A stretch of 64,000 nt of DNA from CBDCGS01 sp965216915 (GTDB lineage Bacteria > Pseudomonadota > Alphaproteobacteria > UBA828). The stretch is from the NCBI GenBank assembly GCA_965216915.1, contig CBDCGS010000011.1, positions 1,550,001 through 1,614,000 on the forward strand, written 5' to 3'. Each line of letters starts with the position of its first letter. Position 1 is the first letter of the stretch. The position numbers were made by a program, and so were the translations under genes. Shown here one piece after another: positions 57,610 through 64,000 of this stretch. The notes under the pieces are model-generated. The model did no database searches, was not told the origin of the DNA, and was given only the letters and a program-made list of their open reading frames with translations.

Positions 57610-60600
57610 ATCGATGCGTTTTCGGACCGCGGAGGGCGGCGCGATCGACCGCAGCAAGCGGCTCCGCTTCACCTTCGACGGCAAGGACTATGAGGGCTGC
57701 GAAGGCGATACCCTCGCATCGGCATTGATCGCGAACGGCGTGCATCTCGTCGCGCGCAGCTTCAAGTATCACCGGCCGCGCGGCATCCTCACCGCCGGCC
57801 CGGAGGAGCCGACGGCGCTGGTCCAGCTCGAGCGCGGCGCGCGCACTGAGCCAAACCTTCGGGCCACCGAGATCGTGCTCTACGACGGCCTGAGCGCGAC
57901 CGGGATCAATGCCTGGCCGAGCGCGGCGTTCGACGTCGGCGCGTGGGCCGGGCTTTTCTCGAATCTTTTCCGTCGCCGGCTTCTACTACAAGACCTTTCT
58001 GTGGCCGCAGTCGTTCTGGAAGGTGCGTCTACGAGCCCGGTGATCCGCCACATGGCAGGCCTCGGCCACGCCCCCGATGACCGCCCGATCCGGATCTCTA
58101 CGACAAGATCGCACGTGCACTGCGACGTTCTGGTCGTGGGCGCCGGACCGGCGGGCCTCATGCCGCGGCACGGGCCGCCGCCGAGACCGGGGCGCGCGTG
58201 GTTCTCGCCGACGAGCAGGCCGGCTTCGGCGGGGCGCTGCACCGGCTCGCACGCATTGATCGACGGGGCGCGCGGGGCAGCGACTGGGTCGGCGAGCCAG
58301 GTTGGCGCGAGCTCGAGGCGATCTCCGAGGTGCGGCTGCTGCCGCGGACGCCACGGTCTTCGGATATTACGACCACAACTTCGCTCGACCGCGCTGCAAC
58401 GGCGGACCGATCATTTGGGAGCGGGTGCGTGCCCGGGCGTCGCACGCGCAGAGGCTGTGGACCATCAAGGCGGCGCGCGTGGTGCTCTGCACCGGTGCGC
58501 ATCGAACGGCCGCTCGTGTTCGCCGACAATGACCGGCCCGGCGTCATGCTGGCGTCGGCGGCCCAGGCCTACGTGCCAACCGCTACGGCGCGCTGCCCGG
58601 TCGTCGCGTCGTGCTCTTCACCAACAATGACGCGGCCTACGAGGCCGCGCGCGACCTTGCACGAACGCCGGCGCAGCCATCGCGGCGATCGTCGATAGCC
58701 GCCCCGCGCCTTCGGGACCTCAGATCGATGAGGCGCAGGCGCGCGGGATCACGGTCCACAGCGGCGCCGTCGTCACCGCGACGCACGGAAGACGACGGGT
58801 GCGCGGCGTAGACGTCATGGCACGCGCGAGCGGCGGCGAGACCGTGACCGGCGAGCCGACGCGGATCGGCTGCGACTGCGTCATGATGTCGGGCGGCTGG
58901 AACCCGGCCGTGCACCTGTTCTGCCAGTCCGGCGGCAAGCTCGGGTTCGATGCGGCGCGCGGTGCGCTCGTCCCGGACGTGGCGACCCAAGCTCTCCAGA
59001 CCGTCGGCGCATGCCGCGGCACGTTCGGCCTGGCCGAGAGCCTCGCCGAAGCCGGCGCCGCGGGCGCGGCCGCCGCGCATGCCGCCGGGTTCGGCGACGG
59101 CACGGCAGCCCCGGTGCCTGCCGTCGACGAGCCCGACCAAGGCTCCGTCGAGCCGCTCTGGCTGGTGCCGGGGCAGCGCCCGCTCGGGCACGGGCGGGCC
59201 AAGCATTTCGTCGACTATCAGGACGACGTCACCGCGCGGGACATCGTGCTCGCCACGCGCGAGGGCTACCGCTCCGTCGAGCACGTCAAGCGCTACACGA
59301 CCGCCGGCATGGGCACAGATCAAGGCAAGACGGCCAACGTCAACGCGCTGGCCATTCTCGCCCATACGCTTGGGCGGCCCGTGCCGGAGGTCGGCACCAC
59401 CACCTACCGGCCACCCTACACGCCCGTCACGTTCGGCGCCCTCGCCGGGCGGGACCGCGACATCCTCGACCCGATCCGGCGGACGGCCATGCATGAATGG
59501 CACGAGGCGGCCGGTGCCGTGTTCGAGAATGTCGGGCAGTGGAAGCGGCCATGGTGGTATCCGAAGCCTGGGGAGGACAAGCACGCCGCGGTCGCGCGCG
59601 AATGCCGCGCCGTCCGTGAGGCCGTGGGCATGGTCGATGCCTCGACCCTCGGCAAGATCGATATTCAGGGGCGCGATGCCGCGGAGTGTCTCAATCGCAT
59701 CTACACCAACGCCTGGTCGAAGCTCGCGGTCGGCCGGGTGCGCTATGGTCTGATGTGCCACGACGACGGCATGGTGTTCGACGACGGCACCACCGCGCGG
59801 CTCGGGGAAAACCACTATCTCATGACGACGACCACCGGCGGCGCGGCGGGCGTGCTGGATTGGCTCGAGGAGTGGCTGCAGACCGAGTGGCCCGAGCTCG
59901 ACGTGCGCTGCACCTCGGTCACGGAGCAATGGGCGACGCTGGGTTTGGCCGGCCCAAAGGCGCGCGCGGTGCTCGAGCCGCTGGCGCCCGACCTCGACCT
60001 CGATCCGGCACGGTTTCCCTTCATGTCGTTTCAGGAGACGCGCGTTGCCGGCGTGCCGGCGCGGGTGTTCCGCATCAGCTTCACCGGCGAGCTGAGCTAC
60101 GAGATCAACGTGCCGTGGGACCACGGCCTCGGCGTTTGGGAAGCCTTGATGGAGAGCGGCGCGGCGCACGGCATCACGCCCTACGGCACCGAGACCATGC
60201 ATGTGCTGCGGGCCGAGCGCGGCTTCATCATCGTTGGACAGGAGACCGACGGCACCACCACGCCGCATGATCTCGGCATGGACTGGATCGTTTCCAAGAA
60301 AAAGCCCGACTTCATCGGCAAACGCGCATGGCAACGCCCCGACGCCGCGCGCGATGACCGCAAGCAGCTCGTCGGCCTCGCGACGGCCGATCCGACCGTG
60401 GTTCTGCCCGAAGGCGCGCAGCTCGTCGAAAAGCCGGGTGACCCGCCGGTCCCCATGATTGGGCATGTCACGTCGAGCTATATGAGTCCGACGCTCGGAC
60501 GGTCGATCGCCCTCGCGCTCGTGCGGAGCGGGCGCGCGCGGATCGGGAGCGAGATCTACGCGCCGCTGATCGATCGCACGCATCGGATTACGGTCACCGA

Positions 60601-60643
60601 CCCGGTGTTCTACGATCCTGAGGGAGAGCGTCGTGACGGCTGA
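57602..60643 (+). pseudogene. soxA: Sarcosine oxidase subunit alpha, disrupted by clustered frameshifts
   Basis: The span of 3042 nt (about 1013 codons) fits a full-length alpha subunit. Residues 1 to about 123 are intact in frame (GDTLASALIANGVHLVARSFKYHRPRGI is the conserved N-terminal iron-sulfur-like fold). From about 57970 to 58670 the conserved protein continues but hops between all three frames: AGFYYKTFLWPQSFWK, then YEP, then VIRHMAGLGHAP, then PDLYDKI, then CDVLVVGAGPAGLM, then VVLADEQAGFGG, then TVFGYYDHNF, then IERPLVFADNDRPGVMLASA, then LFTNNDAAYEAARDL, then AIAAIVDSRPAP. I count about ten indels in 700 bp. From about 58670 the frame is intact to the stop. Either a decaying gene or a patch of sequencing error is possible; see findings. 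Confidence 0.85.
58799..60643 (+). CDS. soxA: Intact 3' frame of soxA (GcvT-like domain and C-terminus)
   Basis: This is the longest uninterrupted part of the disrupted alpha-subunit gene, 614 codons counted from a GTG at 58799; the frame is open and conserved further upstream to about 58670. It contains SGGWNPAVHLFCQSGGKL near residues 31-48, YTTAGMGTDQGK near 164-175 and an aminomethyltransferase (GcvT-like) domain with GLMCHDDGMVFDDG near 317-330. The GcvT domain binds tetrahydrofolate in the intact enzyme. The start is arbitrary, since it is not an independent gene in related operons. It ends overlapping soxG by 11 bp. Confidence 0.5.
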   Translation: MRGVDVMARASGGETVTGEPTRIGCDCVMMSGGWNPAVHLFCQSGGKLGFDAARGALVPDVATQALQTVGACRGTFGLAESLAEAGAAGAAAAHAAGFGDGTAAPVPAVDEPDQGSVEPLWLVPGQRPLGHGRAKHFVDYQDDVTARDIVLATREGYRSVEHVKRYTTAGMGTDQGKTANVNALAILAHTLGRPVPEVGTTTYRPPYTPVTFGALAGRDRDILDPIRRTAMHEWHEAAGAVFENVGQWKRPWWYPKPGEDKHAAVARECRAVREAVGMVDASTLGKIDIQGRDAAECLNRIYTNAWSKLAVGRVRYGLMCHDDGMVFDDGTTARLGENHYLMTTTTGGAAGVLDWLEEWLQTEWPELDVRCTSVTEQWATLGLAGPKARAVLEPLAPDLDLDPARFPFMSFQETRVAGVPARVFRISFTGELSYEINVPWDHGLGVWEALMESGAAHGITPYGTETMHVLRAERGFIIVGQETDGTTTPHDLGMDWIVSKKKPDFIGKRAWQRPDAARDDRKQLVGLATADPTVVLPEGAQLVEKPGDPPVPMIGHVTSSYMSPTLGRSIALALVRSGRARIGSEIYAPLIDRTHRITVTDPVFYDPEGERRDG

Positions 60644-61250
60644 GGCGCAGCGCAGCGGCGCGCTTCAGGCGCTCGGTTCCGCCTTCGAAGGGGCGTCGAG
60701 CGAGGCCGTGCGGCTTGCGGCGCGCCCGTTCAGCACGCAGCTCTCCCTGCGCTTCGATCCGCATGGTTCGGGCGCGCTTGGCGCGGCGCGGGACGCGCTC
60801 GGCCTCGATCTGCCGACGGAGCCCAACCGCGCTGCGACGGGCCCGGATGATCTCGCCGCGCTTTGGCTTGGCCCGGACGAGTGGCTTGTGGTTGCCGCGG
60901 ATGATCGACGGGAGGCCATGCAGACCGCCCTTCGCACGGGCCTCGGCGCGCGGTCGTTCGCGCTCGTCGACGTGAGCGCCATGCGCACGATCATCGGCCT
61001 CTCCGGGCCGCTCGCACGAGAGGTGTTGATGAAGAGCTGCAGGCTCGACCTACATCCACGGGCTTTTGGTCCTGGTCAATGTCTTCAGACCGCGCTTGCC
61101 CGCGCCCATGTGATCTTGCACGCGCTCGATGACACGCCGGCCTACGATATCTATGTCCGCAATTCGTTCGCGGTCTATCTCGGCCAGTGGCTGCTGGACG
61201 CGATCGCGGAATCCGTGGCGGCGAGCGCGTGGGATCGCGCCAAGCGGTGA
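60633..61250 (+). CDS. soxG: Sarcosine oxidase subunit gamma
   Basis: A 205-residue subunit with a GcvT-related fold, starting at GTG 60633 within the end of soxA. Conserved segments are LAALWLGPDEWLVVAADD near residues 73-90 and ALVDVSAMRTIIGLSGPLAREVLMKSC near 110-136, with YDIYVRNSFAVYLGQWLLDA near 171-190. It is the last gene of the operon. Confidence 0.94.
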   Translation: MTAEAQRSGALQALGSAFEGASSEAVRLAARPFSTQLSLRFDPHGSGALGAARDALGLDLPTEPNRAATGPDDLAALWLGPDEWLVVAADDRREAMQTALRTGLGARSFALVDVSAMRTIIGLSGPLAREVLMKSCRLDLHPRAFGPGQCLQTALARAHVILHALDDTPAYDIYVRNSFAVYLGQWLLDAIAESVAASAWDRAKR

Positions 61251-61409
61251 TGCGGCTGGCTGAGCGCCCGCGGCCGGCACATGTTCTTGTTTCCTTTAGA
61301 TTCCCTTTGTATCTAGCCAGAGAAGGGTGCTCCGCGCGGAAACCGACGCACGACTCCGGCCGCCGCATGCGCCCGATATGGCGAAATTCTCCTGACTTGG
61401 ACGAGTGCG

Positions 61410-62501
61410 GTGGGTAGGAAAACGAAATACTGGCTTTTCGGCCTTCTTCTCAGCGTTCTGGTCGTTTTCGTGATTGGTGTCGGCGCCGAGTTCCTGGTGC
61501 GGGCGATCCAATCGGAGCGCGGGCATGTCGTCGAGACCCTGTTCGAGATCGATGAGGGGACCGGCCTTCGCGTGCCGATATCGGGCTTCACGTCTGATCA
61601 GCTCACCATCAGCACACGCGGCTTCAGAAGCCCCGAGCTCGTGACACCCAAGCCGGCCGAGCGCGTGCGCCTCGCGTTCCTCGGCGGCTCGACCACGATC
61701 AGCCTTGAGGTCAAGGGAAACGAAAACACCTGGCCGCACCGCGTGTGGACGCATTTGAGCGAGGCGCATCCGGGCGTCACGTTCGACTATCTCAACGCCG
61801 CGGTCTCTGGCTATGGCGTATCCCACTCGCTCCGCAGGCTCGAGGCGCAGGTCGCTCCGGCGGAGCCGAACATCATCGTGATTCTCCACGGCTACAACGA
61901 CATGACGGCGAACAGCTTCGCACTGGCCAAAGCCGAGGGGCTGATCACCGAGCGACCCGCGAAGGAAAGTTGGCTGGCGCGCCAGTCGGTTCTATGGAAC
62001 TTGCTCGAGAAGAACGTGAAGGTGTTTCTGCGCCAGCAGTCGGAAGAGGCGTCGGCGGAGGGCACCTTGGAGGGGTTCCCGGCCGCGCTGGGCGAGGAGT
62101 TCCGGGCGGATTTGACCGCGCTGGTCGAGGGTGCGCGGCGGCAGGCGGAGATGGTAGTGCTCGTCACCATGGCGCCGCGCCTGCGTCCCGGCCTCTCGGC
62201 CGAGGAACAGCGCGACGCGTCGGTGACTGCGCGTTTCTACATGCCGTATCTGACCATGGCCGCGATCGCCGACGGCTACACGGTCTACAACCAGGTGATC
62301 AAAGAGGTGGGCGCCAGCACGGGCAGCCTCGTCGTGGAGGCTGAGAGCTTTCTCGCGCCTGAAGAGCGGTTCTACACTGATTCGATTCATTTCACGGCTG
62401 AGGGAAGCCGTGTTATGGCGGAGCGAATCAGCGAGGCGCTTCTCGCATCACCGGCGTTCGCGGCCCTTCTGGAGGCTCGCAAGGCTCACGCGTCGAACTA
62501 A
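61410..62501 (+). CDS. SGNH/GDSL-type hydrolase with N-terminal membrane anchor
   Basis: A 363-residue esterase-like protein. An N-terminal hydrophobic helix (about 6-28) anchors it, with the catalytic domain in the periplasm. The hydrolase blocks are LAFLGGSTTISLEV near residues 88-101 (GGST in place of GDSL), ILHGYNDMTANS near 153-164 (GxND block) and DSIHFTAEGSRVMAE near 325-339 (Asp and His). It starts at GTG 61410. Together with the SxtJ, DUF5989 and carbamoyltransferase genes that follow, it forms a recurring cassette that may modify a polysaccharide or metabolite. Confidence 0.9.
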   Translation: MGRKTKYWLFGLLLSVLVVFVIGVGAEFLVRAIQSERGHVVETLFEIDEGTGLRVPISGFTSDQLTISTRGFRSPELVTPKPAERVRLAFLGGSTTISLEVKGNENTWPHRVWTHLSEAHPGVTFDYLNAAVSGYGVSHSLRRLEAQVAPAEPNIIVILHGYNDMTANSFALAKAEGLITERPAKESWLARQSVLWNLLEKNVKVFLRQQSEEASAEGTLEGFPAALGEEFRADLTALVEGARRQAEMVVLVTMAPRLRPGLSAEEQRDASVTARFYMPYLTMAAIADGYTVYNQVIKEVGASTGSLVVEAESFLAPEERFYTDSIHFTAEGSRVMAERISEALLASPAFAALLEARKAHASN

Positions 62502-62589
62502 GTAAACACTGTTCTTCGCCGTCCGTGTCGACGTGTCAGCCGTCACGAATTGTTGTTGTGGGATGTGTTAATGGTTCGTTCAGGGCTCT

Positions 62590-62618
62590 TTGACAAACCA
62601 GAGAGCGTTCCCTACAAC
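62590..62618 (+). promoter_or_regulatory. Candidate sigma-70 promoter for the sxtJ-DUF5989-carbamoyltransferase genes
   Basis: TTGACA (62590-62595) is a perfect -35 hexamer, separated by exactly 17 bp from TACAAC (62613-62618), a 4-of-6 match to the -10. It lies in the 181-bp gap after the SGNH-hydrolase stop, about 65 bp before the SxtJ start. The match was found by eye. Confidence 0.5.
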
Positions 62619-62682
62619 GAGCCGCGGGACGTGATCGATCCGGCCGATTGAGCCTGCGGTGGTGCGATGGGCGGGGTTGCGG

Positions 62683-63117
62683 ATGCGGAAGAAGCCAGAG
62701 CTGCACGAAGACATACGTCGCGCGCACAAGGTCAAGGGCAGCTCCGATCGCGGTTTCGGCATCGTGTTCGCCGTTTTCTTCACGGTGATCGGGTTGATCC
62801 CGCTGATCGGCGGCGGCGAAGTACGGATCTGGTCGCTGGCGATCGCGGGCGCGTTTCTGCTGGTGGCGATCCTTTACCCGCGGCTCTTTGCACCGGCCAA
62901 TCGCTATTGGACGAAATTTGCGCTTTTTCTCTCGACCATCACGACACCCATCATCATGGGCCTGATGTTTTTCGGCGGCGTGACGCCGATCGGCTTCTTG
63001 ATGCGTCTCTTTGGCGGCGATCCGCTGAACCGACGGATCGAGAAAGACCGCGACAGCTATTGGATCGAGCGCGACGTGACGGTTCCGGAGCCCGGCGCGA
63101 TGCGCAACATGTTCTAA
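62683..63117 (+). CDS. SxtJ-family membrane protein
   Basis: A 144-residue membrane protein. The start ATG at 62683 begins MRKKPELHEDIRRAH, followed by three hydrophobic segments (about 23-42, 49-66 and 79-98) and a short cytoplasmic tail (NRRIEKDRDSYWIERD). The name comes from the saxitoxin cluster, but the family is widespread and its function is unknown. It precedes the DUF5989 gene by 16 bp and the carbamoyltransferase gene. Confidence 0.88.
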   Translation: MRKKPELHEDIRRAHKVKGSSDRGFGIVFAVFFTVIGLIPLIGGGEVRIWSLAIAGAFLLVAILYPRLFAPANRYWTKFALFLSTITTPIIMGLMFFGGVTPIGFLMRLFGGDPLNRRIEKDRDSYWIERDVTVPEPGAMRNMF

Positions 63118-63133
63118 AGAGGAGCGGGCAGGG

Positions 63134-63286
63134 ATGATCTCCTTCATGCGGCAATTCTGGCGCTTCATGCGCGTCAGGAAGAAGTTCTGGCTGCTTCCGA
63201 TGCTCCTCGTGTTGATCGTCTTTGGTGCGTTGATCGTGTTCACGCAGGGCTCTGCGGTCGCTCCGTTCATCTACACCTTGTTCTAG
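63134..63286 (+). CDS. DUF5989-family small membrane protein
   Basis: A 50-residue protein with one membrane helix. The N-terminus ISFMRQFWRFMRVRKKFWLLP is amphipathic and basic, followed by a hydrophobic segment (about 19-37) and an AVAPFIYTLF tail, which together are typical of DUF5989. The start at 63134 has a GGAGCGGGCAGGG upstream. Members nearly always lie beside carbamoyltransferase and SxtJ genes, as here; function is unknown. Confidence 0.85.
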   Translation: MISFMRQFWRFMRVRKKFWLLPMLLVLIVFGALIVFTQGSAVAPFIYTLF

Positions 63287-63296
63287 GATTTGGCCC

Positions 63297-64000
63297 GTGC
63301 GCATCCTCGGAATCTCGGCGTTCTACCACGACAGCGCCGCGGCGCTCGTCGACGACGGCACGGTGATCGCTGCGGCGCAGGAAGAGCGTTTCACGCGCAA
63401 GAAGCACGATGCCGGGTTCCCGGCTGAGGCCGTGGTGTTCTGCCTGAGCGAGGCGGGCGTGACGCTCGACCAGGTCGACTTCGTCGCGTTCTACGACAAG
63501 CCCTTTCTCAAATTTGAACGGCTCCTCGAGACCTACCTGACGTTCGCGCCCCGTGGCTTCAAGTCGTTCAGCATGGCGATGCCGCTTTGGCTCAAGGAGA
63601 AGCTGTTTCAGCGCGCGCTCCTCAAGAAAGAGCTCAAGGCGCATGCGCCGCAATATGACTGGGAAAACAAGCTTCTCTTCGCCGAGCACCATCAGAGCCA
63701 CGCCGCGAGCGCCTTCTTTCCCTCGCCGTTCGAGGAGGCGGTCGTCCTCACCATGGACGGCGTCGGCGAATGGGCGACGACGTCGATGGGCTACGGCAAC
63801 GGCAATCGGCTCGAGCTGCTGCGCGAGATCCAATTTCCCCATTCGCTCGGCTTGCTCTACTCGGCGTTCACCTATTACACCGGCTTCAAGGTCAACTCGG
63901 GCGAGTACAAGGTGATGGGGCTTGCGCCCTATGGTGAGCCGCGCTTCGTGCAGACCATTCTCGACAATGTCATCGACCTGAAGCCGGATGGCACGTTCCG
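63297..64000 (+). CDS. NodU/CmcH-family carbamoyltransferase (partial, C-terminus outside window)
   Basis: The first 234 residues are visible, starting at GTG 63297, 10 bp after the DUF5989 stop. The conserved N-terminus ILGISAFYHDSAAALVDDG (about 3-21) is the family's ASKHA-type nucleotide-binding start, followed by AAQEERFTRKKHDAGFP near 27-43, LFAEHHQSHAASAFFPSPF near 127-145 and VVLTMDGVGEWAT near 149-161. Such enzymes transfer a carbamoyl group from carbamoyl phosphate to a sugar or metabolite hydroxyl. The substrate here may be a surface glycan or secreted product, by inference. Confidence 0.92.
   Translation, partial: MRILGISAFYHDSAAALVDDGTVIAAAQEERFTRKKHDAGFPAEAVVFCLSEAGVTLDQVDFVAFYDKPFLKFERLLETYLTFAPRGFKSFSMAMPLWLKEKLFQRALLKKELKAHAPQYDWENKLLFAEHHQSHAASAFFPSPFEEAVVLTMDGVGEWATTSMGYGNGNRLELLREIQFPHSLGLLYSAFTYYTGFKVNSGEYKVMGLAPYGEPRFVQTILDNVIDLKPDGTF

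Noticed and set aside
1..64000. CRISPR arrays, prophage, insertion sequences, rRNA and tRNA genes
   Set aside because: I looked for regular short repeats, transposase or integrase motifs, and conserved RNA segments, and found none apart from the two-copy 104-bp element.

Overview
This is a 64 kb GC-rich chromosomal window from an alphaproteobacterium. The best phylogenetic markers are a class I (archaeal-type) lysyl-tRNA synthetase, the cell-cycle kinase CckA coupled to flagellar export genes, and a SoxBDAG sarcosine oxidase operon. The arrangement flgB-flgC-fliE-fliQ-fliR-flhB-cckA suggests a Rhodospirillales-like lineage; that placement is inferred from gene content only. I see no rRNA, tRNA, CRISPR array, prophage or insertion sequence. 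Coding density is very high, many neighbouring genes share stop/start bases, and no gap exceeds about 300 bp; the longest (1541-1810, 270 bp) is an AT-rich divergent promoter region.

Layout: 1-3.5 kb holds an acyl-CoA ligase (cut by the window edge), a small unknown protein and an EAL-domain signalling protein. 3.7-8.4 kb (minus) is a complete BMP-family nucleoside-type ABC importer. 8.6-14.1 kb holds a GH3-like amido synthetase, a three-gene SDR / LarA-like / quinone-reductase operon and a Sel1-repeat protein closed by a strong terminator. 14.2-19.2 kb has lysS and a DinG-like helicase facing away from each other, then a TerB-like protein. 19.3-25.9 kb has an iodotyrosine-deiodinase-like nitroreductase and the flagellar/cckA operon. 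25.9-31.4 kb has an amino-acid decarboxylase, MaoC and NTF2-like proteins, an orphan molybdenum hydroxylase large subunit and a VOC protein. 31.5-37.3 kb is a five-gene peptide/opine-type ABC importer with one degenerate ATPase subunit. 37.3-46 kb holds an enoyl-CoA hydratase homologue, a pseudouridine catabolic pair (psuK-psuG) with a DUF2848 gene, and amide/peptide hydrolases (amidohydrolase, asparaginase, gamma-glutamyltransferase, M20 carbamoylase).

46.1-55.9 kb is the most unusual section: a creatininase-family protein, a RibD-C-type reductase, an EEP hydrolase, a methyltransferase, two glycosyltransferases, a 6-pyruvoyltetrahydropterin-synthase-like protein lacking its catalytic residues, a dehydrogenase lacking zinc ligands, and a CDP-alcohol phosphatidyltransferase. 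The enzyme families suggest a pterin- or ribosylaminopyrimidine-related pathway with sugar, methyl and lipid-type decoration, of unknown product. 56.0-61.3 kb is the sarcosine oxidase operon, whose alpha-subunit gene is broken by about ten clustered frameshifts. 61.4-64 kb is an SGNH hydrolase / SxtJ / DUF5989 / carbamoyltransferase cassette running off the window.

A 104-bp dispersed repeat with short terminal inverted repeats occurs twice (19189 and 49341). At the second copy its two TAG ends supply the stop codons of two convergent genes. Overall the window reads as a catabolic, free-living heterotroph importing nucleosides, peptides and methylated amines, with one poorly understood biosynthetic cluster.
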